A DNA stretch of 27,367 bases from a virus: the IMG/VR virus record IMGVR_UViG_3300042555_002928, positions 1 through 27,367 of that record, one strand, 5' to 3'. The notes under the pieces were generated by a model. That model saw only the letters and a list, made by a program, of their open reading frames with translations. It made no database searches and was not told the DNA's origin. The position numbers and the translations under genes were made by a program. Shown in pieces: positions 1-7,439 of this stretch. Every line of letters starts with the position of its first letter. The first letter of the stretch is position 1.

Positions 1-1041
1 GAGCGTTTGAAAGATGAGCGCGAGGCTCCGGCCGAAAACGCTCTGTTGCGAAAACAGGCTCGTCACCGCGCGGAGCCCTCGCAGCGCTGGCTCGATGTCG
101 AGGCCGTCGAACAGGTGCCCGAAGTTCTCGCGTAGGCGCTCCATCTGCACGTCAAAGTCGAGAGCTTGCCGCTGAGCGATGCCGCCGATGCGCTGGCGCA
201 CCGTGTCTGCGAGCTCGCGCACGCTCCCGCCTACCGAGCGCGTGTGACGCGCCATCGAGATGAAGCGCTGCGCGTACCGATCACCTTGCACGCTTGCTGT
301 GGTGCCAACCGCCTCGAGGGCGGCGGACAACTCCGAACCTCGGAAGCCAGCACGGTAGAGTTGCTCGCCGTAGCCGGTCACCTCTTGTCGACCGAGCGAG
401 CTGCCCGCCGACACGCGGTCGATCGCTTCGCCCAACTCGCGCGCGCTTCCCGCTGCGCCGACGTTGTAGCGACGAAGAGTCATGAGGCCTTCGAGACGCA
501 ACATCTCGTTGCGGCGCGCGTTGGCGCTTGCGAAGGCGTAGGAGGCAAGCTGCACCACAAGCGCCGCCGTCGCCGCGGCCACGGCAATCGTCGCCGTCAC
601 AATCGCCGCGAGGGCTCCCGCGAAAGCGAACATGGGCCCCGCGACCGCTGACGCGCGAAGAGCGGACACGCCAGACGCAGCGGTGCCCAAAGGCCCGCCA
701 AGCGACCGTGCCCCCTCGAGCAACTTGTCGAGGCCACTCGCCGCGCCTTCGGTGCCCTTCTTCGTGGCGCCGAATGCACCGCCGAGCGAGAGCCACTTCT
801 CTTGCATCGAAGAGACGCTCGCCTTCTGCGCGTCGATCTGATCCTTCAGCCGCTTCACCGACTCGATCGAAACGTTGCTCCCCGACTTAAGGCGAGCCAT
901 CGCCGCCTGCATCTCGCGGAGCTTCGCGGTGCCCGCTTCGAGACGCGTCTTGAGCTCTACGAGCGAGCGCGCAGCATCGAGCGCCGGACGAGAAGTCTCG
1001 TCCTTCAGCTCAACTGCAAATGTCGCTCGCTCTGCGCTCAC
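1..1041 (-). CDS. Tail tape measure protein, N-terminal part (cut by left window edge)
   Basis: The tape measure protein sets tail length and is threaded through the tail tube. Seen: an open frame of 347 codons from a GTG (1039-1041) to base 1 with no stop. It starts MSAERATFAVELKD, has Lys/Glu/Gln-rich helices that could form coiled coils at residues 25-85, and a strongly hydrophobic Ala/Val/Ile stretch at about 135-172, followed by more helical sequence. A long coiled N-terminus with an internal hydrophobic segment, lying directly after tail-assembly chaperones with a frameshift, is the standard tape-measure layout. The GTG overlaps the TGA of the chaperone extension (GTGA). The frame with a start at 796 in this region is a shadow. 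Confidence 0.85.
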   Translation of the reverse strand, partial: MSAERATFAVELKDETSRPALDAARSLVELKTRLEAGTAKLREMQAAMARLKSGSNVSIESVKRLKDQIDAQKASVSSMQEKWLSLGGAFGATKKGTEGAASGLDKLLEGARSLGGPLGTAASGVSALRASAVAGPMFAFAGALAAIVTATIAVAAATAALVVQLASYAFASANARRNEMLRLEGLMTLRRYNVGAAGSARELGEAIDRVSAGSSLGRQEVTGYGEQLYRAGFRGSELSAALEAVGTTASVQGDRYAQRFISMARHTRSVGGSVRELADTVRQRIGGIAQRQALDFDVQMERLRENFGHLFDGLDIEPALRGLRAVTSLFSQQSVFGRSLALIFQTL

Positions 1042-1561
1042 TTTGTCTCCGTAAGGGCTTGCCGAATCATTCGAAGGTCGTTGAAGGCCTCCGCGAAAAT
1101 CACTGCGCCAGCTAGGGCTTTGGCGTGCTCGTTGTCGTCGTCCGCTTCCTCGCGACCAAGCGCTGCGAGCAGGAGAGTCGCGGCGCACCCGAGGTCTCGG
1201 CGCGCCTCATCTCGCAGCGCCTTTACTTTCCCGTGAGCGCCTGAGCGCCCGCACCGGCCAAGAGCAGCGCTTCGTTCGCGATGATGGTCACCGCCGCGGG
1301 CTGCTCCTCGAGGAGCTTGTTGAACGCCGCGGGGCTCGGGTAGACGAGCGAGTACTTCGCGACCTTCTCCATCTCATCGAGGCTGACCTTCCCTGCGTCG
1401 AGGAAGGCTTTGACCACCAAGCGCGCAGGGCGCTTCACGATCACTGCGCCCTCGGCCGTGAGCACGACCGCAATCTTCTTTGCGCCGTGCTCCTTCTCGG
1501 CCGCCTCAACGGCCGCGACTTCCTCGGCGCTGAGCTTCTCTTTCATCTCGTCGCTGAGCAT
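1038..1561 (-). CDS. Tail assembly chaperone GT-type fusion made by -1 frameshift
   Basis: In lambda, gpG and the frameshift product gpGT chaperone the tape measure during tail assembly. Here the frame 1223-1561 ends in TAA. A -1 slip on GGGAAAG (1226-1232) moves the ribosome into a frame that continues from GTA (1224-1226) for 62 more residues and stops with TGA at 1038-1040, overlapping the tape measure start. The predicted fusion is 174 aa. The extension has no plausible start codon at its beginning, begins VKALRDEARRDLG and is rich in acidic and Ala/Leu helices. Presence of the fusion is inferred; the heptamer, frame and gene order are seen directly. Confidence 0.8.
1223..1561 (-). CDS. 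Tail assembly chaperone (lambda G / Mu gp41 position)
   Basis: This 112-aa protein starts with ATG at 1559-1561 (MLSDEMKEKL), which overlaps the stop of the tube gene as TGATG. It is mostly helical and acidic at the N-terminus, with a short beta-like stretch (KKIAVVLTAEGAVIVKRP, residues 28-45) as in many small tail chaperones. The position between tail tube and tape measure, and the frameshift signal at its last two sense codons, define the role. By analogy it coats the unfolded tape measure and is absent from the finished tail. An upstream in-frame start at 1735 would bury it inside the tube gene and is not credible. Confidence 0.82.
   Translation of the reverse strand: MLSDEMKEKLSAEEVAAVEAAEKEHGAKKIAVVLTAEGAVIVKRPARLVVKAFLDAGKVSLDEMEKVAKYSLVYPSPAAFNKLLEEQPAAVTIIANEALLLAGAGAQALTGK
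1226..1232 (-). promoter_or_regulatory. -1 programmed frameshift heptamer GGGAAAG
   Basis: Zero-frame codons are GGA-AAG followed directly by TAA (1223-1225). Preceded by G this reads G GGA AAG, the X XXY YYZ pattern, so both tRNAs can re-pair with GGG-AAA in the -1 frame. The heptamer is the one known from the lambda G-T frameshift. A GC-rich dyad (GGCGC...GCGCC with inner CCGA/TCGG) lies about 19 nt downstream and could act as a stimulator, although that spacing is longer than usual. Confidence 0.8.
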
Positions 1562-2031
1562 CACGCCGTCTCCTCTCGGAACAGCCTCTTGCCGTCCCAA
1601 ACGATGCGCATGGCGTCGATCTCGACGTCGATTGATGTCGGATCGACCGAGGTCTCCTCGCTCGAGACCGCTTGCCCCACAAAGACGCAGTCTTGGATCT
1701 CGTCGGTGATGACGCCGATCTTGTCCTCGATCCACTGGACCTGGATTTGAAAGACGATGTCGCCGAAGGACACGCCGTCAGAACTCAGCGACGCAAGCTT
1801 CGCGCGGAGCTCGTCGATGCTGCTACGTGGCCCCGAAATCGTGACTGGGTCGACTTCGTATTTCCCGGCCGTGCGTGTGCGCGGCATACCGCTCGTGCCG
1901 TAGCCCTTGCCGCGTGTCCGCTTGTCCGCGTAGGCGATTTTGGAGAAGCCGTAGAACTGCTCGTCCGCGACCGTCACCTTGATCGATGCGTGCGAGTAGT
2001 CGGTGCCGTTGATGCGTTTTGCGTCGCTCAT
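1561..2031 (-). CDS. Tail tube protein (contractile-tail type)
   Basis: A 156-aa protein starting at ATG 2029-2031 (MSDAKRINGTDYSHASIKVT), seven bases after the sheath stop. It lies between the sheath and the chaperone/tape-measure genes, the position of the tube gene (M) in Mu-like phages. The sequence alternates short beta-like segments (SIKVTVADEQFYGFSKIAYADK; VSFGDIVFQIQVQWIE; SIDVEIDAMRIVW) with charged loops, as expected for a tube beta-barrel. It polymerises inside the sheath to form the DNA channel. The assignment rests on order, size and secondary-structure feel; I recognise no invariant motif. The longer frame from 2259 is an upstream extension inside the sheath gene. Confidence 0.75.
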   Translation of the reverse strand: MSDAKRINGTDYSHASIKVTVADEQFYGFSKIAYADKRTRGKGYGTSGMPRTRTAGKYEVDPVTISGPRSSIDELRAKLASLSSDGVSFGDIVFQIQVQWIEDKIGVITDEIQDCVFVGQAVSSEETSVDPTSIDVEIDAMRIVWDGKRLFREETA

Positions 2032-2038
2032 GTCGTCC

Positions 2039-3487
2039 TCACGCCGTTTGGACCTGCAGCGCCGGGTTCGTGAACCCGATCTCTGCGGTGATGGTCTCGG
2101 GGTACCCAAGCGGGATGACGCGCGCCTGCCCCGTGAGCGTGCGCGTCGTAAGGATGTTGTCGGTGCGGCTGAGCACGAAGCTCGCCGCGGAGGCCTTCGG
2201 CGTTGTGAGAAGCACCGCCGCAAGCACAGCTCGAGCGCCGGCTTCGATCTGCAACGCATCCTCTTCGCGGATGAAGCCAGTGATGCGGTCCACGCGCACA
2301 GGCTTGTGCAGTCGACGCTGCAGGTACTGCAGCAGCGCCTCGTTCGCGAGGTTCATCACGCGGCGGTGCGGCACGAGTCGGAAGTCCGAGCCGGTCGCCG
2401 AGAAGATGCGTGGAAGGTTGACGTAGGTGCCTTGCACGCCGTCCCAAGTGCGGAGCACGTAGAAGCGCGAGTCGTCGAGACCTGGGCTCACAACCTCGTC
2501 GTGCTCGTCGGGGTTGCCGTTCGAGTCCTTGATCGAGATGGAATCGATCGGGCCAAGGTCAATGGCAGCCGTGTCGATGTGCTCTGCGCTGCCTTGCTCG
2601 AGCGAAGCTGCGACGAAGGCGACAGGGCGCTTGTACTTGCGGCCGCTGATTGCGCTCGTGTGCTTCACAGCGCCTGCGCAGACAACGCCGCATGTCGACG
2701 CCTTCGATGCGAAGATCGCGTCGAGTGCGGCCTTGTAGGTCGCCTCCGACTCGCCGATGGTCGGCATGCGAGCGCTGCCAATCCACATGCGATGCTTACC
2801 TACGGTGCGCATCGCGCGCACTGCCGTGTCGATGGCGTCGAACGCGTTGGCGTCGATAGCGCCAGCGATTGCAGCAACGTCCCAAGAGATGACCGCGTTC
2901 TGAAGCGCGAGAAGCGCCGCGGTGATTTCCGCGTCGTTCCAGCGAGCCGCCGTGGTGCGGAACGAAATCGTGTCGCCTGCGAGGAAGGTTCCTGCCGCGA
3001 GGTTGACCACCAGCGTTCCGGCTTCGGTCAGTGTGATCGCGACATCGGTGCCAAGCGCCGTCACGGGGCCAAAGTTTCGGCCGCCGTCGTAGGAGACTTG
3101 ATAGGTGATTCCTGCCGACCCGCGCGTGCCTCCAGTGATCACCTTGATCACAACTTCGTAGTCGTCGTTGGGCGCCGGAGACGCAGCGATCGTCGCGACG
3201 ATGGTCCCCGTTCCAACCTGCGTAACCGCAGTGGCCGTGCCCGCAACGGTTGCGCCCGTCTTCACCACGACCGCTCGGCCCCTGCGGCGGATGTGGTGCG
3301 CGGCCATCTCAACCATCGGGCCCTTCCCGAAGGCTGCGACGAGGTCAGTGATACGCCCATAGGCTGCGGGCGCGTTGGCGGTTCCAGCGCTGGACGCGCC
3401 GACGACCACAAGCATCTTGTCGCCGCTCGAAGCGAGAGAGCCGAGGGCTCCATCGAGCTCGGTCAGGTTCACACTTGGTAGACTCAT
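2039..3487 (-). CDS. Tail sheath protein
   Basis: A 482-aa protein starting at ATG 3485-3487 (MSLPSVNLTELDGALGSLAS), with a strong ribosome binding site GGAGGA five bases upstream, inside the end of the preceding gene. The N-terminus carries the 'VVVGASSAGTANAPAAYG' stretch typical of Mu/P2-type sheaths. The C-terminal part is rich in conserved Arg, NLANEALLQYLQRRLHKPV followed by GFIREEDALQIEAGARAVL, as expected for the domain that forms the extended-sheath mesh. A middle beta-rich insertion (about residues 85-170) with AGTATAVTQVGTGTIVATIA looks like a surface domain. The sheath contracts around the tube on infection. Its presence makes this a contractile-tailed (myovirus-like) phage. Confidence 0.88.
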   Translation of the reverse strand: MSLPSVNLTELDGALGSLASSGDKMLVVVGASSAGTANAPAAYGRITDLVAAFGKGPMVEMAAHHIRRRGRAVVVKTGATVAGTATAVTQVGTGTIVATIAASPAPNDDYEVVIKVITGGTRGSAGITYQVSYDGGRNFGPVTALGTDVAITLTEAGTLVVNLAAGTFLAGDTISFRTTAARWNDAEITAALLALQNAVISWDVAAIAGAIDANAFDAIDTAVRAMRTVGKHRMWIGSARMPTIGESEATYKAALDAIFASKASTCGVVCAGAVKHTSAISGRKYKRPVAFVAASLEQGSAEHIDTAAIDLGPIDSISIKDSNGNPDEHDEVVSPGLDDSRFYVLRTWDGVQGTYVNLPRIFSATGSDFRLVPHRRVMNLANEALLQYLQRRLHKPVRVDRITGFIREEDALQIEAGARAVLAAVLLTTPKASAASFVLSRTDNILTTRTLTGQARVIPLGYPETITAEIGFTNPALQVQTA

Positions 3488-4017
3488 GGTTCCTCCGTCA
3501 CGATCGCGTCGCTCGCATCAAGCAGCGAAAGCGTGGTTGCGCTGTTGGTCGTCGACGTGTCGACGTCTGCATCCGGCACCATCGATTCGATGGCGATCAC
3601 AAGGCGCACCGCAGCACCCGCGCGGCGCTCGTTCTTGTCGTTGACCCATCGGAGCCCACGCATGCTCACGCGCGTGTGCGCGGACAGGTACAACGCGCGC
3701 AGCACGTCATCGAGCAACAGCCGGCAGGCGCGCCACTGCGCGCGCTCGTTCTCGGGCTGAGTCGTGTCGTAGCCCTCGACGTAGATCGTGCAGAGCTCGT
3801 CGAGCGTGTAGAGCGGCCGAGGGTTGCGTCCGGGTTTTGTGGGCGTGCCAATCTCGCCGACATCATCGTCGTCGCCAGGCACCCACACGATGCGACGGCC
3901 CGCGAGACGCTTCTGCGGCTCACGCCAGCCGAAGGGCTGCTCGATGCCTGGTCGCTCTTCGGCGAAGCGTGCGACGACATCTTCGTAAAGCAGCTCGAGC
4001 GCGAGAACGGTGCTCAT
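3484..4017 (-). CDS. Neck / tail-terminator-like protein (Mu gp37 position)
   Basis: A 177-aa protein from ATG 4015-4017 (MSTVLALELLYEDVVARFAE) whose TGA overlaps the sheath ATG. The sequence includes GRRIVWVPGDDDDVGEIG and, later, LDELCTIYVEGYD followed by WRACRLLLDDVLRALYLSAH, a pattern I associate with small contractile-phage neck or tail-terminator proteins placed just before the sheath gene (gp37 in Mu). Such proteins cap the tail tube and join it to the head. Family membership is inferred mainly from synteny, and a tail-completion role distinct from the terminator is possible. Confidence 0.6.
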   Translation of the reverse strand: MSTVLALELLYEDVVARFAEERPGIEQPFGWREPQKRLAGRRIVWVPGDDDDVGEIGTPTKPGRNPRPLYTLDELCTIYVEGYDTTQPENERAQWRACRLLLDDVLRALYLSAHTRVSMRGLRWVNDKNERRAGAAVRLVIAIESMVPDADVDTSTTNSATTLSLLDASDAIVTEEP

Positions 4018-4445
4018 CGCGCACCGCCCATCGTCGCGCGAAACTCGCCCGTCAAAGCGGTTTCAATCGCACGCGTGACGGGGTCAGGGATGGCCTTGGT
4101 CGGGATGACCTGGCGACGCACGCCGCCCTTCGCTCGGCCGAGGTGATGAAGCGCGAGGTGGCCTTCGATTGAAGTGACCACGACGGACCCCTGCGCAGAC
4201 ACGCGCACCTCACGTGCGGCGTTCTGCAGCGGCCTCTCGCCTGCCTGGGTCTTCTTCCACGGCACGCCATCTGGCGTGGTGCCAGCGGCAATCGTCCGCG
4301 CGAGCTCGTTCTGCGTAGCGCGCGCGATGGCTGGCGCCGCTCGTTCAGCGAGACCAGGCAACGAACGGATGCGCGCGATCTGCTCGTCGAGGGCTTGCTT
4401 GCCCGACGAGTTGAAGCCGCCTCCCGTGCTCGCGCCGCTACTCAT
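4014..4445 (-). CDS. Virion morphogenesis protein (Mu gpG-like tail completion)
   Basis: A 143-aa protein from ATG 4443-4445 (MSSGASTGGGFNSS). It contains the signature layout of the gpG / phage virion morphogenesis family: an early helix of QIARIRSLPGLAERAAPAIARATQNEL, then 'AGTTPDGVPWKKTQAGERPLQNA', then a beta pair (VRVSAQGSVVVTSI), 'LALHHLGRAKGGVRRQVIP' and a C-terminal helix. The TPDG-x-PW-x-x-K motif followed by a His-His-x-G segment and an R-x-hydrophobic-P is characteristic. It is needed for head-tail joining or tail completion. It overlaps the upstream gp36-like gene by 8 nt and the downstream gp37-like gene by ATGA. Confidence 0.75.
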   Translation of the reverse strand: MSSGASTGGGFNSSGKQALDEQIARIRSLPGLAERAAPAIARATQNELARTIAAGTTPDGVPWKKTQAGERPLQNAAREVRVSAQGSVVVTSIEGHLALHHLGRAKGGVRRQVIPTKAIPDPVTRAIETALTGEFRATMGGAR

Positions 4446-4983
4446 ACGAGCCCCCAGCGTTGCGGTCTTCTTCGCGAGCCGTCTCGCGCTGTACGTCGGT
4501 GTGCACGTAGGGCGAGGCCTCGGTGTACGCACGCGGCATTGCTGCGCGAACGCCCGTCGACGCGGTGTCGGCGCGAAGTGGAAGGTCGAAGAGACCCGTC
4601 TCGCTGTTCGCAGCTTCAACAAGTTCCTTTTCCGCGTTCTCTGCGTCGAGGGCGATGGCCTGCCACTGCAGGTCGTTCGGATCGATGCCGCGCTTGAGGT
4701 ACGCCACGCGCGTTGCGATACGCACGCACCACGCACGCACCTTCGTGGGAACAGGCGCAGCGAACGGGCACGCGTAGCGTTTACGGAGACGCGCGTCGAC
4801 GTCGCTCGAGATGAGTTCAAGCTGACCCGCAACGAAGCCCGGCACGCGACTGAACAAGTCGTCGACGTCGCCCGACGGCATAAGCGTCAGGTTGCGAAAC
4901 TCGGTCTCTGTGAGGTAGCTCGACAAAGGCAGCGGCAGGGTTCGAACCTGCGTACGGGCCGCGGCTTTCGCCGTACCCTGCAC
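4438..4983 (-). CDS. Mu gp36-like head-tail connector protein (DUF1320 type)
   Basis: A 181-aa reading from GTG 4981-4983, ending TAG at 4438. The core starts at SSYLTETEFRNLTL, then LFSRVPGFVAGQLELISSDVDARLRKRYACPF and VRAWCVRIATRVAYLKRGID; helices ending in DARLRKRY are typical of gp36/gp6-type connectors. The start is uncertain: neither the GTG at 4983 nor a TTG at 4924-4926 (MSSYLTETEF) has a good ribosome binding site, and the N-terminal 19 residues encoded by the GTG choice overlie a tRNA-arm-like sequence (4928-4951). The shorter start would give about 161 aa. The protein joins portal to neck. Confidence 0.7.
   Translation of the reverse strand: MQGTAKAAARTQVRTLPLPLSSYLTETEFRNLTLMPSGDVDDLFSRVPGFVAGQLELISSDVDARLRKRYACPFAAPVPTKVRAWCVRIATRVAYLKRGIDPNDLQWQAIALDAENAEKELVEAANSETGLFDLPLRADTASTGVRAAMPRAYTEASPYVHTDVQRETAREEDRNAGGSYE
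4928..4951 (-). other. tRNA 3'-half-like sequence (T arm plus acceptor strand)
   Basis: On the minus strand GCAGG-TTCGAAC-CCTGC forms a perfect five-base-pair stem with the seven-base TTCGAAC loop of a tRNA T arm. It is followed by CGCTGCC, which is the length of an acceptor 3' strand. No matching GGCAGCG 5' strand, D arm or anticodon arm is found upstream, so this is not a complete tRNA gene. It could be an attachment-site core matching a host tRNA, a tRNA remnant, or chance. Confidence 0.35.
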
Positions 4984-4993
4984 TGCACTGGAT

Positions 4994-5018
4994 GCGCGGA
5001 GCCCGAAGGCTCACGCGC
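4994..5018 (-). terminator. Hairpin after the major capsid gene
   Basis: Just after the capsid TGA (5025-5027), minus-strand GCGCG-T-GAGCC-TTCG-GGCTC-CGCGC folds into a ten-base-pair stem with one bulged T and a TTCG tetraloop. There is no T tract after it, so an RNA-processing site, stabiliser or attenuator after the most expressed gene is as likely as a terminator. Confidence 0.5.
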
Positions 5019-5024
5019 TTGGAA

Positions 5025-6101
5025 TCACGCCGCGCGACAGCGGAAGAGCTGGAACGGATGCCCGGGGGCGACCGCGTTACGGCCTTGAGCAATCCACTGC
5101 AGCTCGCGCGCTCGGGCAAGCTCTGCGTCCGTCTCGGGGCCGACGTACGTGATCGCAACCGACTCTCGGTTCGAGTAGACGAAGGCGCCCATCTGCGGGG
5201 AGCTGAGCTCTTGCACGATGAGGTAGTAGGTCGTTGCCGACCCGCCCATCGCCGCGCCGAGCTCATCGGCAATCACCGGAACGCCGAGGTTCAGGTAAGA
5301 GACGATGCCTTCGATGTCGCCGGAGAGCGCGCCGCTCGCCGCCGACTGCGTGATGAACTTTGCGCTCGTGAGCTGCGTTGCGCGCACAGCAAGCTCAGGG
5401 GGCACCATGATGCCCGTGACGCGAAGCTTTCGAAGAAGGACGCCGTTCGGCATCTTGATGAAGCCGCGCACATAGGCGATGGCCTTTGCGAGGTTGTTCA
5501 GCGCAACCTCGGCCGTCACGCTCGTGTCGATCGGGAGTGCGCCGGGGTACGCTCCGGATGCGCCTCCCGTGAAGTCGTTCGCGAACGTGCCGAAGCTTGC
5601 GTCCACCGGATTGACCGGGTGGTCCGTTGCGAAGAATGCCTTCGAGTCGTACGCGGTCGGATTCGCGATGATGGCCTCGGCAAGCTTCTGCTGCGGCCAG
5701 TACGCGGCATGAGCCGTGACGTCGCGCGTCCACTTCGAGATCGCGTCAAAGCCTGCGCGGCCCGCGAGCTTGCCGCCCGAGAGCATCACTGCGCCGCCGT
5801 CGAGGTCTTCAAACTCCTCGTACTTGACCTTCAGGCCCTTGCGGACGAACTTGTTTTCGAAGCTCGTCTGCGCACGCATGAGCGTGTCGTAGGCGACCTC
5901 GCCGCCGTCGTGCGCAACCTCTTCGAGGGTGCCAGTGGACAAGAGCCACGAGAGCACTTCCTTCTTCGTGGTCGAAGGAATGGTCGTGGCGATCTTGTTC
6001 CACCAGATGTCTTGAGTGAGACGCTGGTAGTCCTCGTTCGCGATGCTCTGCACGCGCGTCTTGAGGTCGCTGACGAAAACCGGGGTGATGATGGATGACA
6101 T
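5025..6101 (-). CDS. Major capsid protein (Mu gpT-like)
   Basis: A 358-aa protein from ATG 6099-6101 (MSSIITPVFVSDLKTRVQS). It matches the Mu major head subunit layout: an N-terminal helical arm; STTKKEVLSWLLSTGTLEE; the segment 'YEEFEDLDG' followed by 'WPQQKLAEAI'; a loop with 'YDSKAFFATDHPVN'; then a beta-rich A-domain 'LRVTGIMVPPELAVRATQLTSAKF' and a late 'FVYSNRESVAITYVGPETDAE'. The KAFF-(A/S)-x-DHP motif is a hallmark of gpT. It is somewhat longer than Mu gpT, and 415 hexamer/pentamer copies would be expected only if the head resembles Mu (inference). No delta domain is evident; scaffolding comes from the protease gene. Confidence 0.87.
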   Translation of the reverse strand: MSSIITPVFVSDLKTRVQSIANEDYQRLTQDIWWNKIATTIPSTTKKEVLSWLLSTGTLEEVAHDGGEVAYDTLMRAQTSFENKFVRKGLKVKYEEFEDLDGGAVMLSGGKLAGRAGFDAISKWTRDVTAHAAYWPQQKLAEAIIANPTAYDSKAFFATDHPVNPVDASFGTFANDFTGGASGAYPGALPIDTSVTAEVALNNLAKAIAYVRGFIKMPNGVLLRKLRVTGIMVPPELAVRATQLTSAKFITQSAASGALSGDIEGIVSYLNLGVPVIADELGAAMGGSATTYYLIVQELSSPQMGAFVYSNRESVAITYVGPETDAELARARELQWIAQGRNAVAPGHPFQLFRCRAA

Positions 6102-6123
6102 CGGTCGTTCTCTTTCTCAGCGC

Positions 6124-6840
6124 TCAGGGCGCGACGGTGGAGCTGCAGGCCCACTTCCCGCCGAGGAAGCACGCGCGGACGAGATGGCGCTTGCTCAGGG
6201 TGAGAGCAGCGGTGAGCGACACGGGGCCCGTTGCGTCGCGGTAGGTGACCGTGTGGCCGTTCTTCGTGCCGTCCGCGATGAACGTGATCTCGCAGCCCTC
6301 AATCGCGTTCGCGGGGAGCGTGACCGTGCTGTTCGCAGCCGTCGTGGGAACGTCGATGAACGCGCCAGGGCGCGGGTAGTCCGGCACCACGAGGTCGCCA
6401 GCGACGAACGCGGGGACCGCCTGCGTGGGCGCAGGCATCGGCATGTCCATCATCGAAGCGACGACGACTCCGAGCGTGGAGACCTCGAGCACCATGCCGG
6501 CGCGTTGACGTCCGCCCGCAGGCGACTTCGACACGGTCGATGCGTCTTTGATGAAGCAAACGCGGCCGATGTCCGTTGCCGCCACCGCGACTACGGTGTC
6601 GTTCGCCCAGCGACGAGACACGAGGTCGTAGTGCAGGCGGATCATCACGCCTTGCGTGCCGTCGCCTGTGCGTGTCTCCGCGAACTCGCCGATGTCGACC
6701 GTCGTGCCCGAGGGGGCGATGACGACCTTGCCGGTTGCCGAGTCGAGGAATGCACGCTTGCCCTTTTCGGCAAGCAACGCGTTCGTGAGCGGAGGCGCGA
6801 TGTACGCGTGCTCCTTCACCTGAGTGATGCGCTCTCCCAT
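6124..6840 (-). CDS. Capsid cement / decoration-like protein with extra C-terminal beta domain
   Basis: A 238-aa protein between the protease/scaffold and the major capsid genes (ATG 6838-6840, MGERITQVKEHAYIAPP). Residues about 1-145 are small, beta-rich and Val/Gly-rich with 'VDIGEFAETRTGDGTQGVMIRLHY' and 'AGMVLEVSTLGVVVASM', reminiscent of capsid cement proteins of the DUF2190 type, which bind the capsid surface. Residues about 150-238 form a second beta-like block (VTLPANAIEGCEITFI...NGHTVTYRDATGPVSLTAALTLSKRH) resembling the exposed adhesive domains often appended to phage surface proteins. Decoration is inferred from position and composition; no catalytic motif is seen. Confidence 0.55.
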   Translation of the reverse strand: MGERITQVKEHAYIAPPLTNALLAEKGKRAFLDSATGKVVIAPSGTTVDIGEFAETRTGDGTQGVMIRLHYDLVSRRWANDTVVAVAATDIGRVCFIKDASTVSKSPAGGRQRAGMVLEVSTLGVVVASMMDMPMPAPTQAVPAFVAGDLVVPDYPRPGAFIDVPTTAANSTVTLPANAIEGCEITFIADGTKNGHTVTYRDATGPVSLTAALTLSKRHLVRACFLGGKWACSSTVAP

Positions 6841-6842
6841 GG

Positions 6843-7439
6843 TCAGACTCCCTTCTTCGGAGGCGTGACGACGTCAGCTCCGAGAGTGATCGTGCGGCCA
6901 TCCGCGGACACTGAAACGCCCGTGGAGGTGACGCGGGCACGACCCATCGCGAGGTCGATCGCTGGGTCGTGAGCGACCGCGCCGATTGCGTCGCCGCCCT
7001 TCTCGGACTCGCCACGCGTGACAGGCACCACCGCAGACGCAGCGGGCTTGACGTCGCGCCGTGGCATCGTTGCGACGATTGCCTTCATCTGGCCAAGCGG
7101 AAGCTTCGCCAGGGCTGCGCGCGTCTCCGCGCCGATGTCGGGGCGGTCCTTGAGAATCGCGGCCTTGCGGTCCGATTCGCGCTCGGCCTCGAGGATGCGC
7201 AGGCGCGCCTCAAGTGATGCCGACGTGTGAGCGAGACTTGCGCCTGGAGTCGAAGCGCTGGCTTCGTCGCCGTCTGGCTCTTTGTGCTCGGCCTTCTCTC
7301 CGTCCTTCTCGTCGCCGTCTGGCTCTTCCTCTTCCATCGCGGCGAGTGCCGCCTTGGCGCGAGACTTGGCCTTCTCGTCCGACTTTTCGTCATCGACGAT
7401 TGCCTTCAGCGCCGCGCGCGCTTTCTCTTCTTCAGACAT
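6843..7439 (-). CDS. Nested in-frame scaffold protein (Mu Z-like)
   Basis: An internal ATG at 7437-7439, codon 262 of the protease gene, is preceded by GGAGGA with a five-base gap. The 15-base stretch GACGGAGGAACCATG is identical to the one at the sheath start. Translation from here gives a 198-aa Lys/Glu/Ala-rich scaffold with the same stop as the protease. In lambda (C/Nu3) and Mu (I/Z) the scaffold is made in excess from just such an internal start. The start site is seen; use of it is inferred. Confidence 0.72.
   Translation of the reverse strand: MSEEEKARAALKAIVDDEKSDEKAKSRAKAALAAMEEEEPDGDEKDGEKAEHKEPDGDEASASTPGASLAHTSASLEARLRILEAERESDRKAAILKDRPDIGAETRAALAKLPLGQMKAIVATMPRRDVKPAASAVVPVTRGESEKGGDAIGAVAHDPAIDLAMGRARVTSTGVSVSADGRTITLGADVVTPPKKGV

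Noticed and set aside
2003-3481. 492-codon open frame on the plus strand opposite the sheath gene
   Set aside because: It mirrors the sheath codons in GC-rich DNA, is Arg/His/Ala-rich, has no recognisable motif and breaks the continuous leftward operon.
4928-5024. Complete tRNA gene on the minus strand before the gp36-like gene
   Set aside because: Only the T arm and a single acceptor strand are present; no D arm, anticodon arm or matching 5' strand could be found.
4992-6098. 368-codon plus-strand frame opposite the major capsid gene
   Set aside because: Antisense shadow; composition is Arg/Ala/Glu-rich and the gpT-like frame on the other strand is unambiguous.
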